From Clostridia bacterium (GTDB lineage Bacteria > Bacillota > Clostridia > Oscillospirales > CAG-382), in NCBI GenBank assembly GCA_017629175.1, contig JAGBXS010000034.1, positions 1 to 39,885 of the forward strand: a DNA stretch of 39,885 nucleotides, in the 5' to 3' direction. Numbering within the stretch: position 1 is the stretch's first letter; every line of letters begins with the position of its first letter. The notes below the pieces were generated by a model that did not search any database, was not told where the DNA came from, and saw nothing but the letters and a program-made list of their open reading frames with translations. Of this stretch, positions 1 to 7,754 are shown in pieces. Both the position numbers and the translations under genes were made by a program.

Positions 1-459
1 CACGGTGCCTGCGGGAACGGTCTTTACACAGCCGTCCAGGTTGACGGTAACGGGAGTGTCAGCCAGCTCCTCGTTTTCGCCGCAGTTATACACCTTCACC
101 ATCAAGTGTCCGCCGGCGCGGTTGATGATGTCTTCCATTTTGTTCCAATGGAAGTGCATGGGGCTGTCCTGATCCTCCTGGGAGATGAGGTACTTCTCCG
201 CGTAGGGCTTCTTGCAGTTGGGGTCCTTCAGATTGCCGTTGCGGATGGTGAACAGGAACAGACCGATGCGGTCGAAATCTCCGTGGCCGTAGTCGGTGAT
301 GTCCCAACCCAGCATATTGTTGCGGATCTCGTCGTATTCGTGACCCTTTTCCGCCCATTCCTCGGGGGTGAAGTAAGCAAAGGGAGGCAGAGCGTAGTTC
401 TGCTCCTTTAAGAAGGCAATGGTCTCGCGGAGGATCTTGTTGATCTCGGAACGTTTCAT
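1..459 (-). CDS. D-lyxose isomerase, 3' part cut by the window edge
   Basis: This leftward frame is open from an ATG at 457-459 to the edge of the window and gives the first 153 residues. It begins MKRSEINKILRETIAFLKEQ and continues with PPFAYFTPEEW, EYDEIRNNMLGWDITDYGHGDF, LFLFTIRNGNL, KPYAEKYLI, PMHFHWNKMEDIINRAGG and TPVTVNLDG. These match the D-lyxose/D-mannose ketol-isomerase family (cupin fold, Pfam Lyx_isomer), whose PMHFHW segment supplies metal-binding histidines. Family members interconvert D-lyxose and D-xylulose, and often mannose and fructose, in the cytoplasm. AAAGGAG lies just upstream of the ATG. The start is 12 bases after the sirtuin stop, so the two are probably cotranscribed. 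The family is usually about 170-230 residues long, so only the C-terminus should be missing. The family call is confident; the sugar is inferred. Confidence 0.88.
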   Translation of the reverse strand, partial: MKRSEINKILRETIAFLKEQNYALPPFAYFTPEEWAEKGHEYDEIRNNMLGWDITDYGHGDFDRIGLFLFTIRNGNLKDPNCKKPYAEKYLISQEDQDSPMHFHWNKMEDIINRAGGHLMVKVYNCGENEELADTPVTVNLDGCVKTVPAGTV

Positions 460-471
460 GGTTGAACTCCT

Positions 472-1203
472 TTATGATAAATGTATCTTTTCAAACAATT
501 TGCCCACCGGGTGGGTAAGGGTAACGGCACCCCGCATTTCCTTTGCAGCAGGGTCAATGCAGATCAAATGCTCCCCGCCGAAATAGCGGATCAGCCCTGC
601 CGCAGGGTACACCCGCAGGGAGGTGCCTGCAATGATCATGGTGTCCGCCGAGGCGATGGCGTTTACCGCACCCGTGACGGTTTGATCGTCCAAGGGCTCT
701 TCGTAAAGCACTACCTCGGGCTTGATGATCCCGCCGCAGATGCAGTGGGGAATCCCCTCGCAGTCTGCCACGGCGTGAACGTCATAGAGCTTGCCGCATT
801 CCATACAGCGGTTGCGATGCACCGAGCCGTGAAGCTCGTACACCACTTGACTTCCCGCCGCCTGATGCAGGCCGTCGATGTTCTGGGTGACGATGGAAAT
901 TGATTTCCCGGCCCGTTCCCATTCTGCCAATCGCTTATGGGCGGGGTTGGGCTTTGCCCATAAGGCGATCATCTTCTCGCGGTAGAACTCGTAAAAATCT
1001 TCCGTATGACTTTCAAAAAAGCTATGGCTCAAAACTGTTTCCGGGGGATATTTCCATTTGCTGTTGAAAAGCCCGTCGACGGAACGGAAATCGGGAATCC
1101 CGCTTTCCACGGAAACGCCTGCGCCTCCGAAGAACACGGTGTGGCGGGAGGACTTCAAAATCTCCCCCAAATGGGTGGCGCTTTCTTCCAACGTCATGAC
1201 CAT
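472..1203 (-). CDS. Sir2-family NAD-dependent protein deacylase (sirtuin)
   Basis: The 243-residue protein carries the sirtuin hallmarks in order: GGAGVSVESGIPDFRS at about 26-41 (NAD-binding), TQNIDGLH at 106-113, and catalytic His125 in ELHGS. Zinc-ligand cysteines are at 133, 136, 154 and 156, followed by CGGIIKPEVVLYEE. Sirtuins remove acetyl or other acyl groups from lysines and consume NAD. Full family length and intact catalytic residues argue for activity. The ATG at 1201-1203 has GGGAG only about 3 bases upstream. The in-frame ATG six bases later (codon 3) has better spacing and may be the true start. The gene heads a leftward transcript that continues into the lyxose isomerase, and a good promoter lies just upstream. 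The substrate acyl group cannot be read from the sequence. Confidence 0.93.
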   Translation of the reverse strand: MVMTLEESATHLGEILKSSRHTVFFGGAGVSVESGIPDFRSVDGLFNSKWKYPPETVLSHSFFESHTEDFYEFYREKMIALWAKPNPAHKRLAEWERAGKSISIVTQNIDGLHQAAGSQVVYELHGSVHRNRCMECGKLYDVHAVADCEGIPHCICGGIIKPEVVLYEEPLDDQTVTGAVNAIASADTMIIAGTSLRVYPAAGLIRYFGGEHLICIDPAAKEMRGAVTLTHPVGKLFEKIHLS

Positions 1204-1232
1204 GTTCTCCCTTCCCGTACGATCTTTTTCTC

Positions 1233-1261
1233 ATTTTAGCATATCGGAAAGGAAAATGCAA
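1233..1261 (-). promoter_or_regulatory. Promoter for the sirtuin / lyxose isomerase transcript
   Basis: On the minus strand, TTGCAT (complement of 1256-1261) and TAAAAT (complement of 1233-1238) are separated by 17 bases. The -10 lies about 30 bases before the sirtuin ATG. This fits a sigma-A promoter. The intergenic region is divergent and only 69 bases long. Confidence 0.7.
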
Positions 1262-1272
1262 TAAAAATATTT

Positions 1273-2553
1273 ATGAATAAAGAGAAAGGAACGGTGTTTT
1301 TTGTGAAACGGTTTTTGATTTGCTTGTGTTTGGTTGCTTTTTTTCTTACCGGGTGCGGCGGCGAGGGAGAGACTTCCTCCTCGGGAGAGCTTTCGCCGGG
1401 GTTGGATTATCTGCGTAAGGATGCGGTGCTGTACCGTCATACCGCCTATCAAGAGGATCTCTCCTTCACCTCCGGGGAGTTTTGCGCCCTGACGGGAGCG
1501 GAGACCTCCTACATCGTCATCGGCACGTTGCCGGAAAACGGTGTTCTTATGCTGGGCGGGGTAGCGGTGCTTGCGGGGCAGACGGTGCCCGTGTCCTCAT
1601 TGGATCGGCTGAAATACGTCCCTGCGGGAAAAGAGGGGGAGGAGAGCTTCACCTTTACCGCCAACGCTCCCGGCTGGGAGGGGCGGGAGCTTTCCTGCGT
1701 GATCACCGTGTCGGAGAGCGAGAACTTCCCGCCGGTGACCGTGGATGCTTCTGCCTATACCTTTGATTCCGTGGCTTGCTTTGCGCCCTTGACGGTCTCC
1801 GATCCCAACGGGGACGAGGTGCTGTACCAAATTCTCACCTATCCCCGCCACGGCACGGTGGAAATTGTTGACGGGGAAGCGGTCTATCTTCCCGAGGAGG
1901 GGTTCACGGGGGAGGATGCCTTCACCTACGTAGCCTACGACCGCTACGGCAGCAAGTCTTCCGAGACCTTGGTGACTTTTTTCGTGGAGGAGAACGAAAC
2001 GGGGATCTATTTTGAGGATATGAAGGACTCTCCCTTGCACGGTGCCGCCATCCGTCTTTGCGGGGCTGAGGTGATGACCTACCGTCTGGAAAAGGGGAGT
2101 TATTACTTCGATCCGGAGGAGACGGTCTCTAAGATCGATTGCTTGGTTATGATGATGTGCCTTATGGGGCAGGACGGGGAAGTGACCGCGGCGGCAGACA
2201 CCGAGGCAGTGGACGATACGGGACTTTCCTCCGGGAAGAAGGGCTTTCTGCGGAACGCCATTGCCACGGGCTGGGTGTATCTGGAGCAGGGGAAGTTCCG
2301 ACCCGATGACCCCGTCACCGTAGCTGATGCGGTATACATGGCCATGCGGATGCTGGGAACACCCGCGCTGTCCCCCAAGCAGGAATTTACCGATCTGAAT
2401 GCCACTCCCGCCTGGGCTTGCACCGCTTTGGTGTCCGCAGACTCCACGGGGATCTGGGAGGCAAGCGGCGGATTGCTGGACGCCTCTCGGGTGTTGACCA
2501 AGGCGGATCTGGCAAGACTGTTTGAAAATATGCGTTCCTACGGAAAAGGTTAA
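1273..2553 (+). CDS. Secreted lipoprotein with Ig/cadherin-like repeats and SLH-like region
   Basis: The N-terminus is hydrophobic and ends in a lipobox, FFLTGC (Cys28), so the product should be lipidated and held on the outer face of the membrane. Two beta-sandwich repeats follow. The second (about residues 150-240) has SDPNGDEVLYQIL and a GFTGEDAFTYVAYDRYGS segment typical of tandem Ig/cadherin-like domains. The C-terminal 180 residues hold SLH-like segments, including KFRPDDPVTVADAVYMAMR and a last one ending in RVLTKADLARLFENM, which may bind cell-wall polymer. The ATG at 1273 has no ribosome site. GTG at 1303 has AAAGGA 12 bases upstream and would give MKRFLICLCLVAFFLTGC, a more classical signal; I keep the longest start but regard 1303 as likely. 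Function beyond surface attachment is unknown. Confidence 0.8.
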   Translation: MNKEKGTVFFVKRFLICLCLVAFFLTGCGGEGETSSSGELSPGLDYLRKDAVLYRHTAYQEDLSFTSGEFCALTGAETSYIVIGTLPENGVLMLGGVAVLAGQTVPVSSLDRLKYVPAGKEGEESFTFTANAPGWEGRELSCVITVSESENFPPVTVDASAYTFDSVACFAPLTVSDPNGDEVLYQILTYPRHGTVEIVDGEAVYLPEEGFTGEDAFTYVAYDRYGSKSSETLVTFFVEENETGIYFEDMKDSPLHGAAIRLCGAEVMTYRLEKGSYYFDPEETVSKIDCLVMMMCLMGQDGEVTAAADTEAVDDTGLSSGKKGFLRNAIATGWVYLEQGKFRPDDPVTVADAVYMAMRMLGTPALSPKQEFTDLNATPAWACTALVSADSTGIWEASGGLLDASRVLTKADLARLFENMRSYGKG

Positions 2554-2562
2554 GAAAAAACA

Positions 2563-2591
2563 TTGCATTTTCCGATAGGGTGTGCTATACT
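2563..2591 (+). promoter_or_regulatory. Promoter for the aminotransferase gene
   Basis: TTGCAT (2563-2568) and TATACT (2586-2591) are 17 bases apart. A TG one base before the -10 makes it an extended -10. It lies 36 bases before the aminotransferase ATG and starts just after the lipoprotein stop, with no terminator visible between them. Confidence 0.75.
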
Positions 2592-2627
2592 GCAATGGTG
2601 AAGAACTAAGAAAAAGGAAGTTGAGCT

Positions 2628-3824
2628 ATGGCGATCAATCAAAAAATGGTAAAATTGGGTCAAGTGCGAAGCGTTATTCGCGAGACCTTTGAATACGGCA
2701 ATAAAAGAGCGGCGGAGATCGGACGGGAGAACGTGTTTGATTTCAGCTTGGGCAACCCCAGCGTTCCCGCTCCCGCAGAGGTGGAGCAGGGCTTGCTGCA
2801 CTTGCTGACGGAGACTGACCCCGTAGCCCTCCACGGCTATACCTCCGCCCAGGGGGCGCCGGACGTGCGCGCCGCCATTGCGGCGGATCTCAACGCCCGC
2901 TTTGGGGCGGGAATTCGTCCCGAGGATCTGTATATGACCTGCGGCGCGGCGGCCTCCCTTACCGTTTCTCTGAACGCCCTTTGCAACCCCGGGGACGAGG
3001 TGGTGGTCATTGCTCCCTTCTTCCCGGAGTACCGTGTGTTTGCAGAGCAGGCGGGGGCGGTGTTGCGGGTAGTCCCCGCGGATCTGGAGAGCTTCCAGAT
3101 CAATTTCCCCGCTTTGGAGGAGATCTTAAATCCCAAGACCAAGGCCATCATCATCAACTCTCCCAACAACCCCACCGGGGCGTTGCTTTCCGCCGAAACG
3201 CTGAAGAAGCTTTGCGCCCTGCTGAAGGAGCGCAGTGAAGCCTACGGAAGCCCCATCTTCCTGCTTTCCGACGAGCCCTACCGTGAGCTGGTATACGATG
3301 CCTCCGCGGAGGTGCCTTACCTGACCAATCTGTACGACCATACTCTGGTGTGCTATTCCTTTAGTAAATCTCTGTCCCTTCCCGGTGAGCGTATCGGCTA
3401 CATCGCCGTATGCAACCGCATGGCGGAATACGGGGAGGTCTACGCCGCCGTTTGCGGTGCGGGCAGAGCCTTGGGCTTTGTCTGCGCTCCCAGCATGATG
3501 CAAAAGCTGCTGCCCTCCGTTCTGGGCAAGACTGCCGACATGGAGGTATACCGCACCAACCGCGACCTGCTGTACGGTGCTCTTTCCTCCTACGGCTTCT
3601 CCTGCGTGTACCCCGACGGTGCCTTCTATCTGTTTGTGAAGTCTCCCGTAGAGGATGCCGCCGCCTTCTGTGAGAAGGCAAAGGAATTCGAGATCCTGCT
3701 GGTGGCCTCCGACAGCTTTGGCTGTCCCGGCTACGTGCGCATCTCCTATTGCGTTTCCACTCAGCAGATCCGACGTTCTCTCCCCGCGTTTGAAAAGCTG
3801 GCAAAGGCTTACGGACTTTGCTGA
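2628..3824 (+). CDS. PLP-dependent aminotransferase, class I/II (aspartate aminotransferase fold)
   Basis: The 398-residue protein has the fold-type I aminotransferase layout. FSLGNPSVPAP near the N-terminus is followed by a conserved HGYTSAQGAPDVRAAIA segment and a glycine-bearing YMTCGAAASLTV cofactor loop. INSPNNPTG and a DEPYREL aspartate (pyridine-nitrogen contact) come next. SFSKSLSLPGERIGY contains the Schiff-base lysine (about Lys247), and GYVRISYC holds the carboxylate-binding arginine. Members move amino groups between amino acids and 2-oxo acids in the cytoplasm. The ATG has AAGGAAG upstream at good spacing. The length is normal and the key residues are present. Specificity (aspartate, alanine or another amino acid) cannot be decided. 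The hydrolase gene follows 29 bases after its stop and may share the transcript. Confidence 0.92.
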   Translation: MAINQKMVKLGQVRSVIRETFEYGNKRAAEIGRENVFDFSLGNPSVPAPAEVEQGLLHLLTETDPVALHGYTSAQGAPDVRAAIAADLNARFGAGIRPEDLYMTCGAAASLTVSLNALCNPGDEVVVIAPFFPEYRVFAEQAGAVLRVVPADLESFQINFPALEEILNPKTKAIIINSPNNPTGALLSAETLKKLCALLKERSEAYGSPIFLLSDEPYRELVYDASAEVPYLTNLYDHTLVCYSFSKSLSLPGERIGYIAVCNRMAEYGEVYAAVCGAGRALGFVCAPSMMQKLLPSVLGKTADMEVYRTNRDLLYGALSSYGFSCVYPDGAFYLFVKSPVEDAAAFCEKAKEFEILLVASDSFGCPGYVRISYCVSTQQIRRSLPAFEKLAKAYGLC

Positions 3825-3853
3825 AGATGTATATATAGAAAGGAAATAAATTT

Positions 3854-5584
3854 ATGATCCGTTACGCTCTCGTGCCCGAAACCTACAAATTGGTTTACGG
3901 CTCCTACCAGCAGTTCCATCCCACCAAGATAGACGATATGTCAAAGACCATTTCTCTCTGCACCGCAAGGGGAATGAACGCTTCCTTCCAGCTTTTGGTG
4001 TGTAAGGATACGCCCTGGGCGTTGAACGTGGGAACCGTTCCCCATCTTTCTCAGAAGGGGGCTTTGTCCACCCTGCGTGTTGCCGCACCTGCGGGAGTTT
4101 CCCTGCATATTGAGGATATGCACGTCTGTGACGACGGATATTTCCGTGCCGACGCCCTTTTGGAGGACGAGGTCACCGAGCAGACCGCCAACTATACCCG
4201 CGCGATCTTCTGCGAGGTGGAGATCCCTGCCGATGCCCCTGCGGGTAAGCGGACGGTTACCCTGTCCTTGTTCGAACGCACCATGTTTGAGGACGAGGTG
4301 AAGGTGGGCGAGGTTACCGCGGAGATCGAGGTCTTCCCCGTGGTGATGCACGCGCCTGCGGAGAACAAGTTCCACCTGGACCTTTGGCAGCATCTTTCCA
4401 ACATCGCCCGCAAGCACGAGGTCAAGCTGTGGAGCGACGCCCATTTCGCCGTGCTGGAGCCTTACGTGAAGTCTCTTGCGGAGCTGGGGCAGAAGGCGGT
4501 TACTCTGGTGGTGACCGAAGCACCCTGGGGCGGACAGTCCTGCTTCCGTGAGTACCGCATGGCGGCAAATCTCTTTGAATATTCCATCGTTCCTCTTTCC
4601 AAGACCAAGGAGGGCGAGCTGGTGGCAGATTTCGGCCCCATGCAGAGATACATCGATCTTTGCGCAAAGTATGGAATCAAGGACGAGATCTCTCTCTACG
4701 GCCTGATGAATGTATGGTGCGTGGAGGAGGAGGGCTTTGGCAGACTTGCCGCAGATGATCCCGATGCTCTGCACGTCCGTTATCTGGACGAGGCGGACGG
4801 CGCCTATAAGTACCTCCGTACCGAAGAAGAGCTGGAGACGTATATCCGTCTGCTGGCGGACTACTTCAAGAAGACGGAGCAGATCGACCGTGTTCGCGTT
4901 GCGGCGGATGAGCCTGCTGACGTGCAGAAGTACCGCGCCTCCATGGAGCGCCTTTTGCGGGTAGAGCCTGCCTTCCGTTGCAAGGCGGCCATCAACCATT
5001 CCGAGTTTATCGAGGAGTTTGGGGAGGAGATCTACGACTTCGTGCCCTACTCCGGCCATTTGTTCACCCATTTGGCACTGCTGCAGAAATACCGCGATAC
5101 CATGCCCGGCAAGCGCTTCCTTTGGTACGTGTGCTGCTGCCCCCATTGGCCCAACACCTTCCTCAGAAGCAATCTCTGCGAAACGCTGTTCATCGGTGCT
5201 TTCACTTCCTGGGCACGGATGCAGGGCTTCCTGCGGTGGAACTATACCGTCTGGAACGACGATCCCAGAAAGGATATCCGCTACGGTGACTTCCTGGCGG
5301 GGGATACCAACTTCGTGTATCCTTCTCCCTCCGGCAAGCCTTTGCTGACTCTGCGCTACAAGGCTATGAAAAAGGCCATCCAGCTTTATGAGCTTTTGGA
5401 AAAGGTTCGTGAGTGCAAGGGTGACGAGACCGCGGACAAGCTGATCTTCGCCGTGCTCAAGAATACCGAAACGGAGAAGTATTACACCGGAGGCCACGAC
5501 CTGGGGGATGTAGTCAGCCTGAATTGGGAGGACTACGAGGGCATGCTTCGGGAGGCTTTGCATATTTTGGCAGAAAAAGATTGA
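3854..5584 (+). CDS. DUF4091 / GH123-like glycoside hydrolase
   Basis: The 576-residue protein has no signal peptide. An N-terminal beta-sandwich (about 1-165) precedes a barrel-like region starting LDLWQHLSNIARKHEVKLWS. The latter ends in TSWARMQGFLRWNYTVW, which resembles the DUF4091 domain shared with GH123 beta-N-acetylgalactosaminidases. GH123 enzymes use an adjacent Asp-Glu pair for substrate-assisted catalysis; here VAADEPAD places Asp352-Glu353 in the equivalent-looking position. I infer hydrolysis of an N-acetylhexosaminide, probably intracellular after uptake. AGGAAA lies 8 bases upstream of the ATG at 3854. The gene follows the aminotransferase by 29 bases. The family assignment is fairly firm; the substrate is not. 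Confidence 0.8.
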   Translation: MIRYALVPETYKLVYGSYQQFHPTKIDDMSKTISLCTARGMNASFQLLVCKDTPWALNVGTVPHLSQKGALSTLRVAAPAGVSLHIEDMHVCDDGYFRADALLEDEVTEQTANYTRAIFCEVEIPADAPAGKRTVTLSLFERTMFEDEVKVGEVTAEIEVFPVVMHAPAENKFHLDLWQHLSNIARKHEVKLWSDAHFAVLEPYVKSLAELGQKAVTLVVTEAPWGGQSCFREYRMAANLFEYSIVPLSKTKEGELVADFGPMQRYIDLCAKYGIKDEISLYGLMNVWCVEEEGFGRLAADDPDALHVRYLDEADGAYKYLRTEEELETYIRLLADYFKKTEQIDRVRVAADEPADVQKYRASMERLLRVEPAFRCKAAINHSEFIEEFGEEIYDFVPYSGHLFTHLALLQKYRDTMPGKRFLWYVCCCPHWPNTFLRSNLCETLFIGAFTSWARMQGFLRWNYTVWNDDPRKDIRYGDFLAGDTNFVYPSPSGKPLLTLRYKAMKKAIQLYELLEKVRECKGDETADKLIFAVLKNTETEKYYTGGHDLGDVVSLNWEDYEGMLREALHILAEKD

Positions 5585-5601
5585 CTTTTTGCAAAAAACT
5601 A

Positions 5602-5800
5602 TTTACAAACCGAGAAAAGTGTGCTCTTCTCTAAGAAGATGAAAAAACTTCTCGGAGAGAAAGAATCCTCTGACGTTCCCGAGCCCGGCAATACCGGTGT
5701 TCGCGGTTCCGGGCCTGCCGGCGTGGCTACGGTCGGCAAGGTAAGACGCTGATTATAGTTTTAAATTTGTGCGGCTCCCTGTAAAAGGGGAGCCGTTTTT
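5602..5800 (+). pseudogene. Decayed copy of the tandem surface-protein gene (promoter, 37-residue ORF, terminator)
   Basis: This stretch repeats the architecture of the four genes that follow, without their body. TTTACA at 5602-5607 sits in the same ACTATTTACAAACCG context as the promoter of the third gene, but the -10 position 17 bases on reads TCTTCT and looks dead. An ATG at 5639 opens a 37-codon frame ending at 5752. It starts MKKLL, lacks the AAAGGAG of its relatives, and ends with a GNTGVRG..AGVAT..KVRR tail that can be aligned loosely with the GDAGV..AGVAV..KAKK anchor. A hairpin terminator resembling those of the family follows. I read it as a copy with a large internal deletion. A real small gene is the alternative. 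Confidence 0.4.
5772..5800 (+). terminator. Rho-independent terminator
   Basis: CGGCTCCC (5772-5779) pairs with GGGAGCCG (5788-5795) across an 8-base loop, followed by TTTTT. It resembles the GCTCCC/GGGAGC terminators after the first and third tandem genes. Confidence 0.8.
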
Positions 5801-5895
5801 CTTTGCTTAAACACCGCTTTGATAAGAAACCTTCGTGAAACTGCCTAAAAAGTAAAGTGATTTTTGGCAATTATCAAGAAAATATAAAAAACCTC

Positions 5896-5924
5896 TTTAC
5901 AAATCGGAAAAAATGTTGTAATAT
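5896..5924 (+). promoter_or_regulatory. Promoter of tandem gene 1
   Basis: TTTACA (5896-5901), a 17-base spacer and TAATAT (5919-5924) are followed by an A-rich leader and AAAGGAG before the ATG. The layout matches the other three family promoters. The 26-base-spaced TTGTGC repeat seen upstream of genes 2-4 is not recognisable here. Confidence 0.75.
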
Positions 5925-5959
5925 AAAATTAACCAAAAATCCATAAAGGAGAAACACAC

Positions 5960-7570
5960 ATGAAAAAGACTCTTGCAACTCTTCTTGTCGTTGCTCTGGT
6001 TGCTTCTCTCTGCGGCGTTATGTTCGTTTCCGCTGAAGAGACCAACATCGCTCTCGGCAAAGAAGTGCTCAATGCCGGCAAGCGCGGTAGCTACTATGCT
6101 AACCTGACCGACGGCGTTGCTCTCGACTCTCTCACCTACAATGCTGAAGACTGGTTCGGCTTCTACTGGAATCCCGGTATGGATCTGGCCGGCAACGAAG
6201 CTCAGCAGACCAACGCAATCGACGGTATCGCTAAGCCCACCGTTGACCTTGGCGCAACCGCTTCCATCGATAAGGTTCGCGTTAACGTATTCGATGGCTG
6301 CACCTCCGGTATCACCGCTCCCGAGACCATCACTCTGAAGGTTTCCACCGACGGCGAGACCTACACCGACGTTGACGTTGCTTCTATGGAGTGGCCCGAG
6401 GACGGCTCTACCAACGTACGTTGGATCGAGTTCGCTCTGGAGACCCCCGTTGACGCTCGTTACGTTCAGCTGGAAATGAAGATGAGAACCACCTTCGTGT
6501 TCATCAACGAGATCGAGGTTTACGAGGCTGCTAAGGCTCCCGTAGAGCCCGAGACTCCCGCTGCTGAGCCCTCTGTTTCCGCTAAGGTTCTGGATGGCAA
6601 GCTGGCTTTCGACGAAGCAGCTCTTGCTAAGCTGATCGACGGCAACACCGCAGCCAATGCTACCGCATTCTCCGATGCAGGTTTTGTTTCCTTCGAGAAC
6701 AAGGGCTTTACCCACACCGACGGTGTTGACGCCGCTGTTCCCGCTACTCTTGAGCTGGTGGTAGATCTGGGCTCCGTTCAGACCATCACCAAGATCACCT
6801 TGAACGCATTCAAGGATTCCAACAGCATGATCGCTCTGCCCGATGTTATGTTCTACGCTTCTCTGGACGGCGTGAACTTCTATGAGATGAACTCCGGTAA
6901 GGCCGTAGCTCCCGCTGCAGACGCTGCAGAGACCGCTACCGCAGCTATCACCGCTGACTTCTCTACCCGTATCCTGGCTAACGCTCGTTATATCAAGGCA
7001 GTTGCTACCTTCAAGAACGGCTGGGTCTTCCTCTCTGAGCTGAACGTTACCACCACCGACGCTGAAGGCGAAGATCTGGGTGCAGGCTATGCTTACGTCG
7101 ATTCCTACATGGAAGGCTACTGCATCGGCGTATACCATCCCGAGGATGGCGAGCTGGATCTGACTCAGAACGGCGACGGCAAGATGCTGAAGTCCGCTCA
7201 GCTGATCAAGGCTAAGTACAACGCTGATAAGGGCGCGTACGAGGTTATTTACAGCAAGGTTAACCCCTGGCCCGCAGGCCACGAGGGCACCGAGACCCTT
7301 GCAGAAGGCGAGATCCTGGTAGCTATCTCTACCCAGGGTAACGTTGGTACCGACGCATTCACCGGCGCTAAGTGGATCGCACGCGGTCTGAAGGAAGGCG
7401 ACCTCATCACTCTGAAGGATGGCGTTATCACCTTCTATCCCGCAGACGGCAAGCTGCCCAGCGAGGACGCTCCCGCTACCGGCGATGCAGGCGTTCTGGT
7501 ATTCGCAGTTCTGGCTGTTGTAGCAGTTGCAGGCGTTGCAGTTGTTTCCAAGGCTAAGAAGGCTCTTTAA
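5960..7570 (+). CDS. Tandem surface protein 1: two discoidin-like domains, C-terminal membrane/wall anchor
   Basis: This 536-residue exported protein starts MKKTLATLLVVALVASLCGV with probable cleavage after VSA (residue 25). Residues about 28-192 form an F5/8 type C (discoidin/CBM32-like) domain: NIALGKEV, LTDGVA, PTVDLGATASIDKVRVNVF, SGITAPETI, ARYVQLEMK and FINEIEVYEA. Residues about 205-368 repeat the pattern (LVVDLGSVQTITKITLNAF, ARYIKAVATF, VFLSELNV). A separate module spans about 375-500. The tail is PATGD (505-509), a hydrophobic helix and SKAKKAL. It resembles a sortase signal of the PxTG type, but no sortase gene is in the window, so membrane anchoring is equally possible. Discoidin domains usually bind glycans. 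Codon choice is strongly biased (GGC/GGT, GTT, GCT; GGG almost absent), suggesting high expression. It has its own promoter and terminator. Confidence 0.85.
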   Translation: MKKTLATLLVVALVASLCGVMFVSAEETNIALGKEVLNAGKRGSYYANLTDGVALDSLTYNAEDWFGFYWNPGMDLAGNEAQQTNAIDGIAKPTVDLGATASIDKVRVNVFDGCTSGITAPETITLKVSTDGETYTDVDVASMEWPEDGSTNVRWIEFALETPVDARYVQLEMKMRTTFVFINEIEVYEAAKAPVEPETPAAEPSVSAKVLDGKLAFDEAALAKLIDGNTAANATAFSDAGFVSFENKGFTHTDGVDAAVPATLELVVDLGSVQTITKITLNAFKDSNSMIALPDVMFYASLDGVNFYEMNSGKAVAPAADAAETATAAITADFSTRILANARYIKAVATFKNGWVFLSELNVTTTDAEGEDLGAGYAYVDSYMEGYCIGVYHPEDGELDLTQNGDGKMLKSAQLIKAKYNADKGAYEVIYSKVNPWPAGHEGTETLAEGEILVAISTQGNVGTDAFTGAKWIARGLKEGDLITLKDGVITFYPADGKLPSEDAPATGDAGVLVFAVLAVVAVAGVAVVSKAKKAL

Positions 7571-7586
7571 TCTACGCTTTTTCATC

Positions 7587-7617
7587 AAGAGCTCCCTCAA
7601 AAGGGGAGCTCTTCTTT
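7587..7617 (+). terminator. Rho-independent terminator after tandem gene 1
   Basis: AAGAGCTCCC (7587-7596) pairs with GGGGAGCTCTT (7603-7613), followed by CTTTT-type sequence. It lies 17 bases after the stop codon. Confidence 0.82.
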
Positions 7618-7622
7618 TGTCG

Positions 7623-7719
7623 TTGTGCAAAAAAAACGGAATGGAGTTTTGTGTCAAATCAACAAATTGCTTCAAATGCGTAAAAAACTCTTTACAAATA
7701 GGAAAAATAGTAGTAATAT
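7623..7719 (+). promoter_or_regulatory. Promoter of tandem gene 2 with upstream paired direct repeats
   Basis: TTTACA (7691-7696), 17 bases, TAATAT (7714-7719). Upstream, TTGTGCAAA starts at 7623 and TTGTGTCAAATC at 7649, 26 bases apart, the second starting 42 bases before the -35. The same spacing recurs upstream of genes 3 and 4, so the repeats are a candidate activator or repressor site. Confidence 0.7.
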
Positions 7720-7754
7720 ATACTTAACCAAAAATCCATAAAGGAGAAACACAC

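Noticed and set aside
5897..7675. Long open frame on the minus strand opposite tandem gene 1 (and similar ones opposite genes 2 and 3)
   Set aside because: It mirrors the plus-strand codon bias, has no ribosome site or domain, and runs through the family promoters and terminators.
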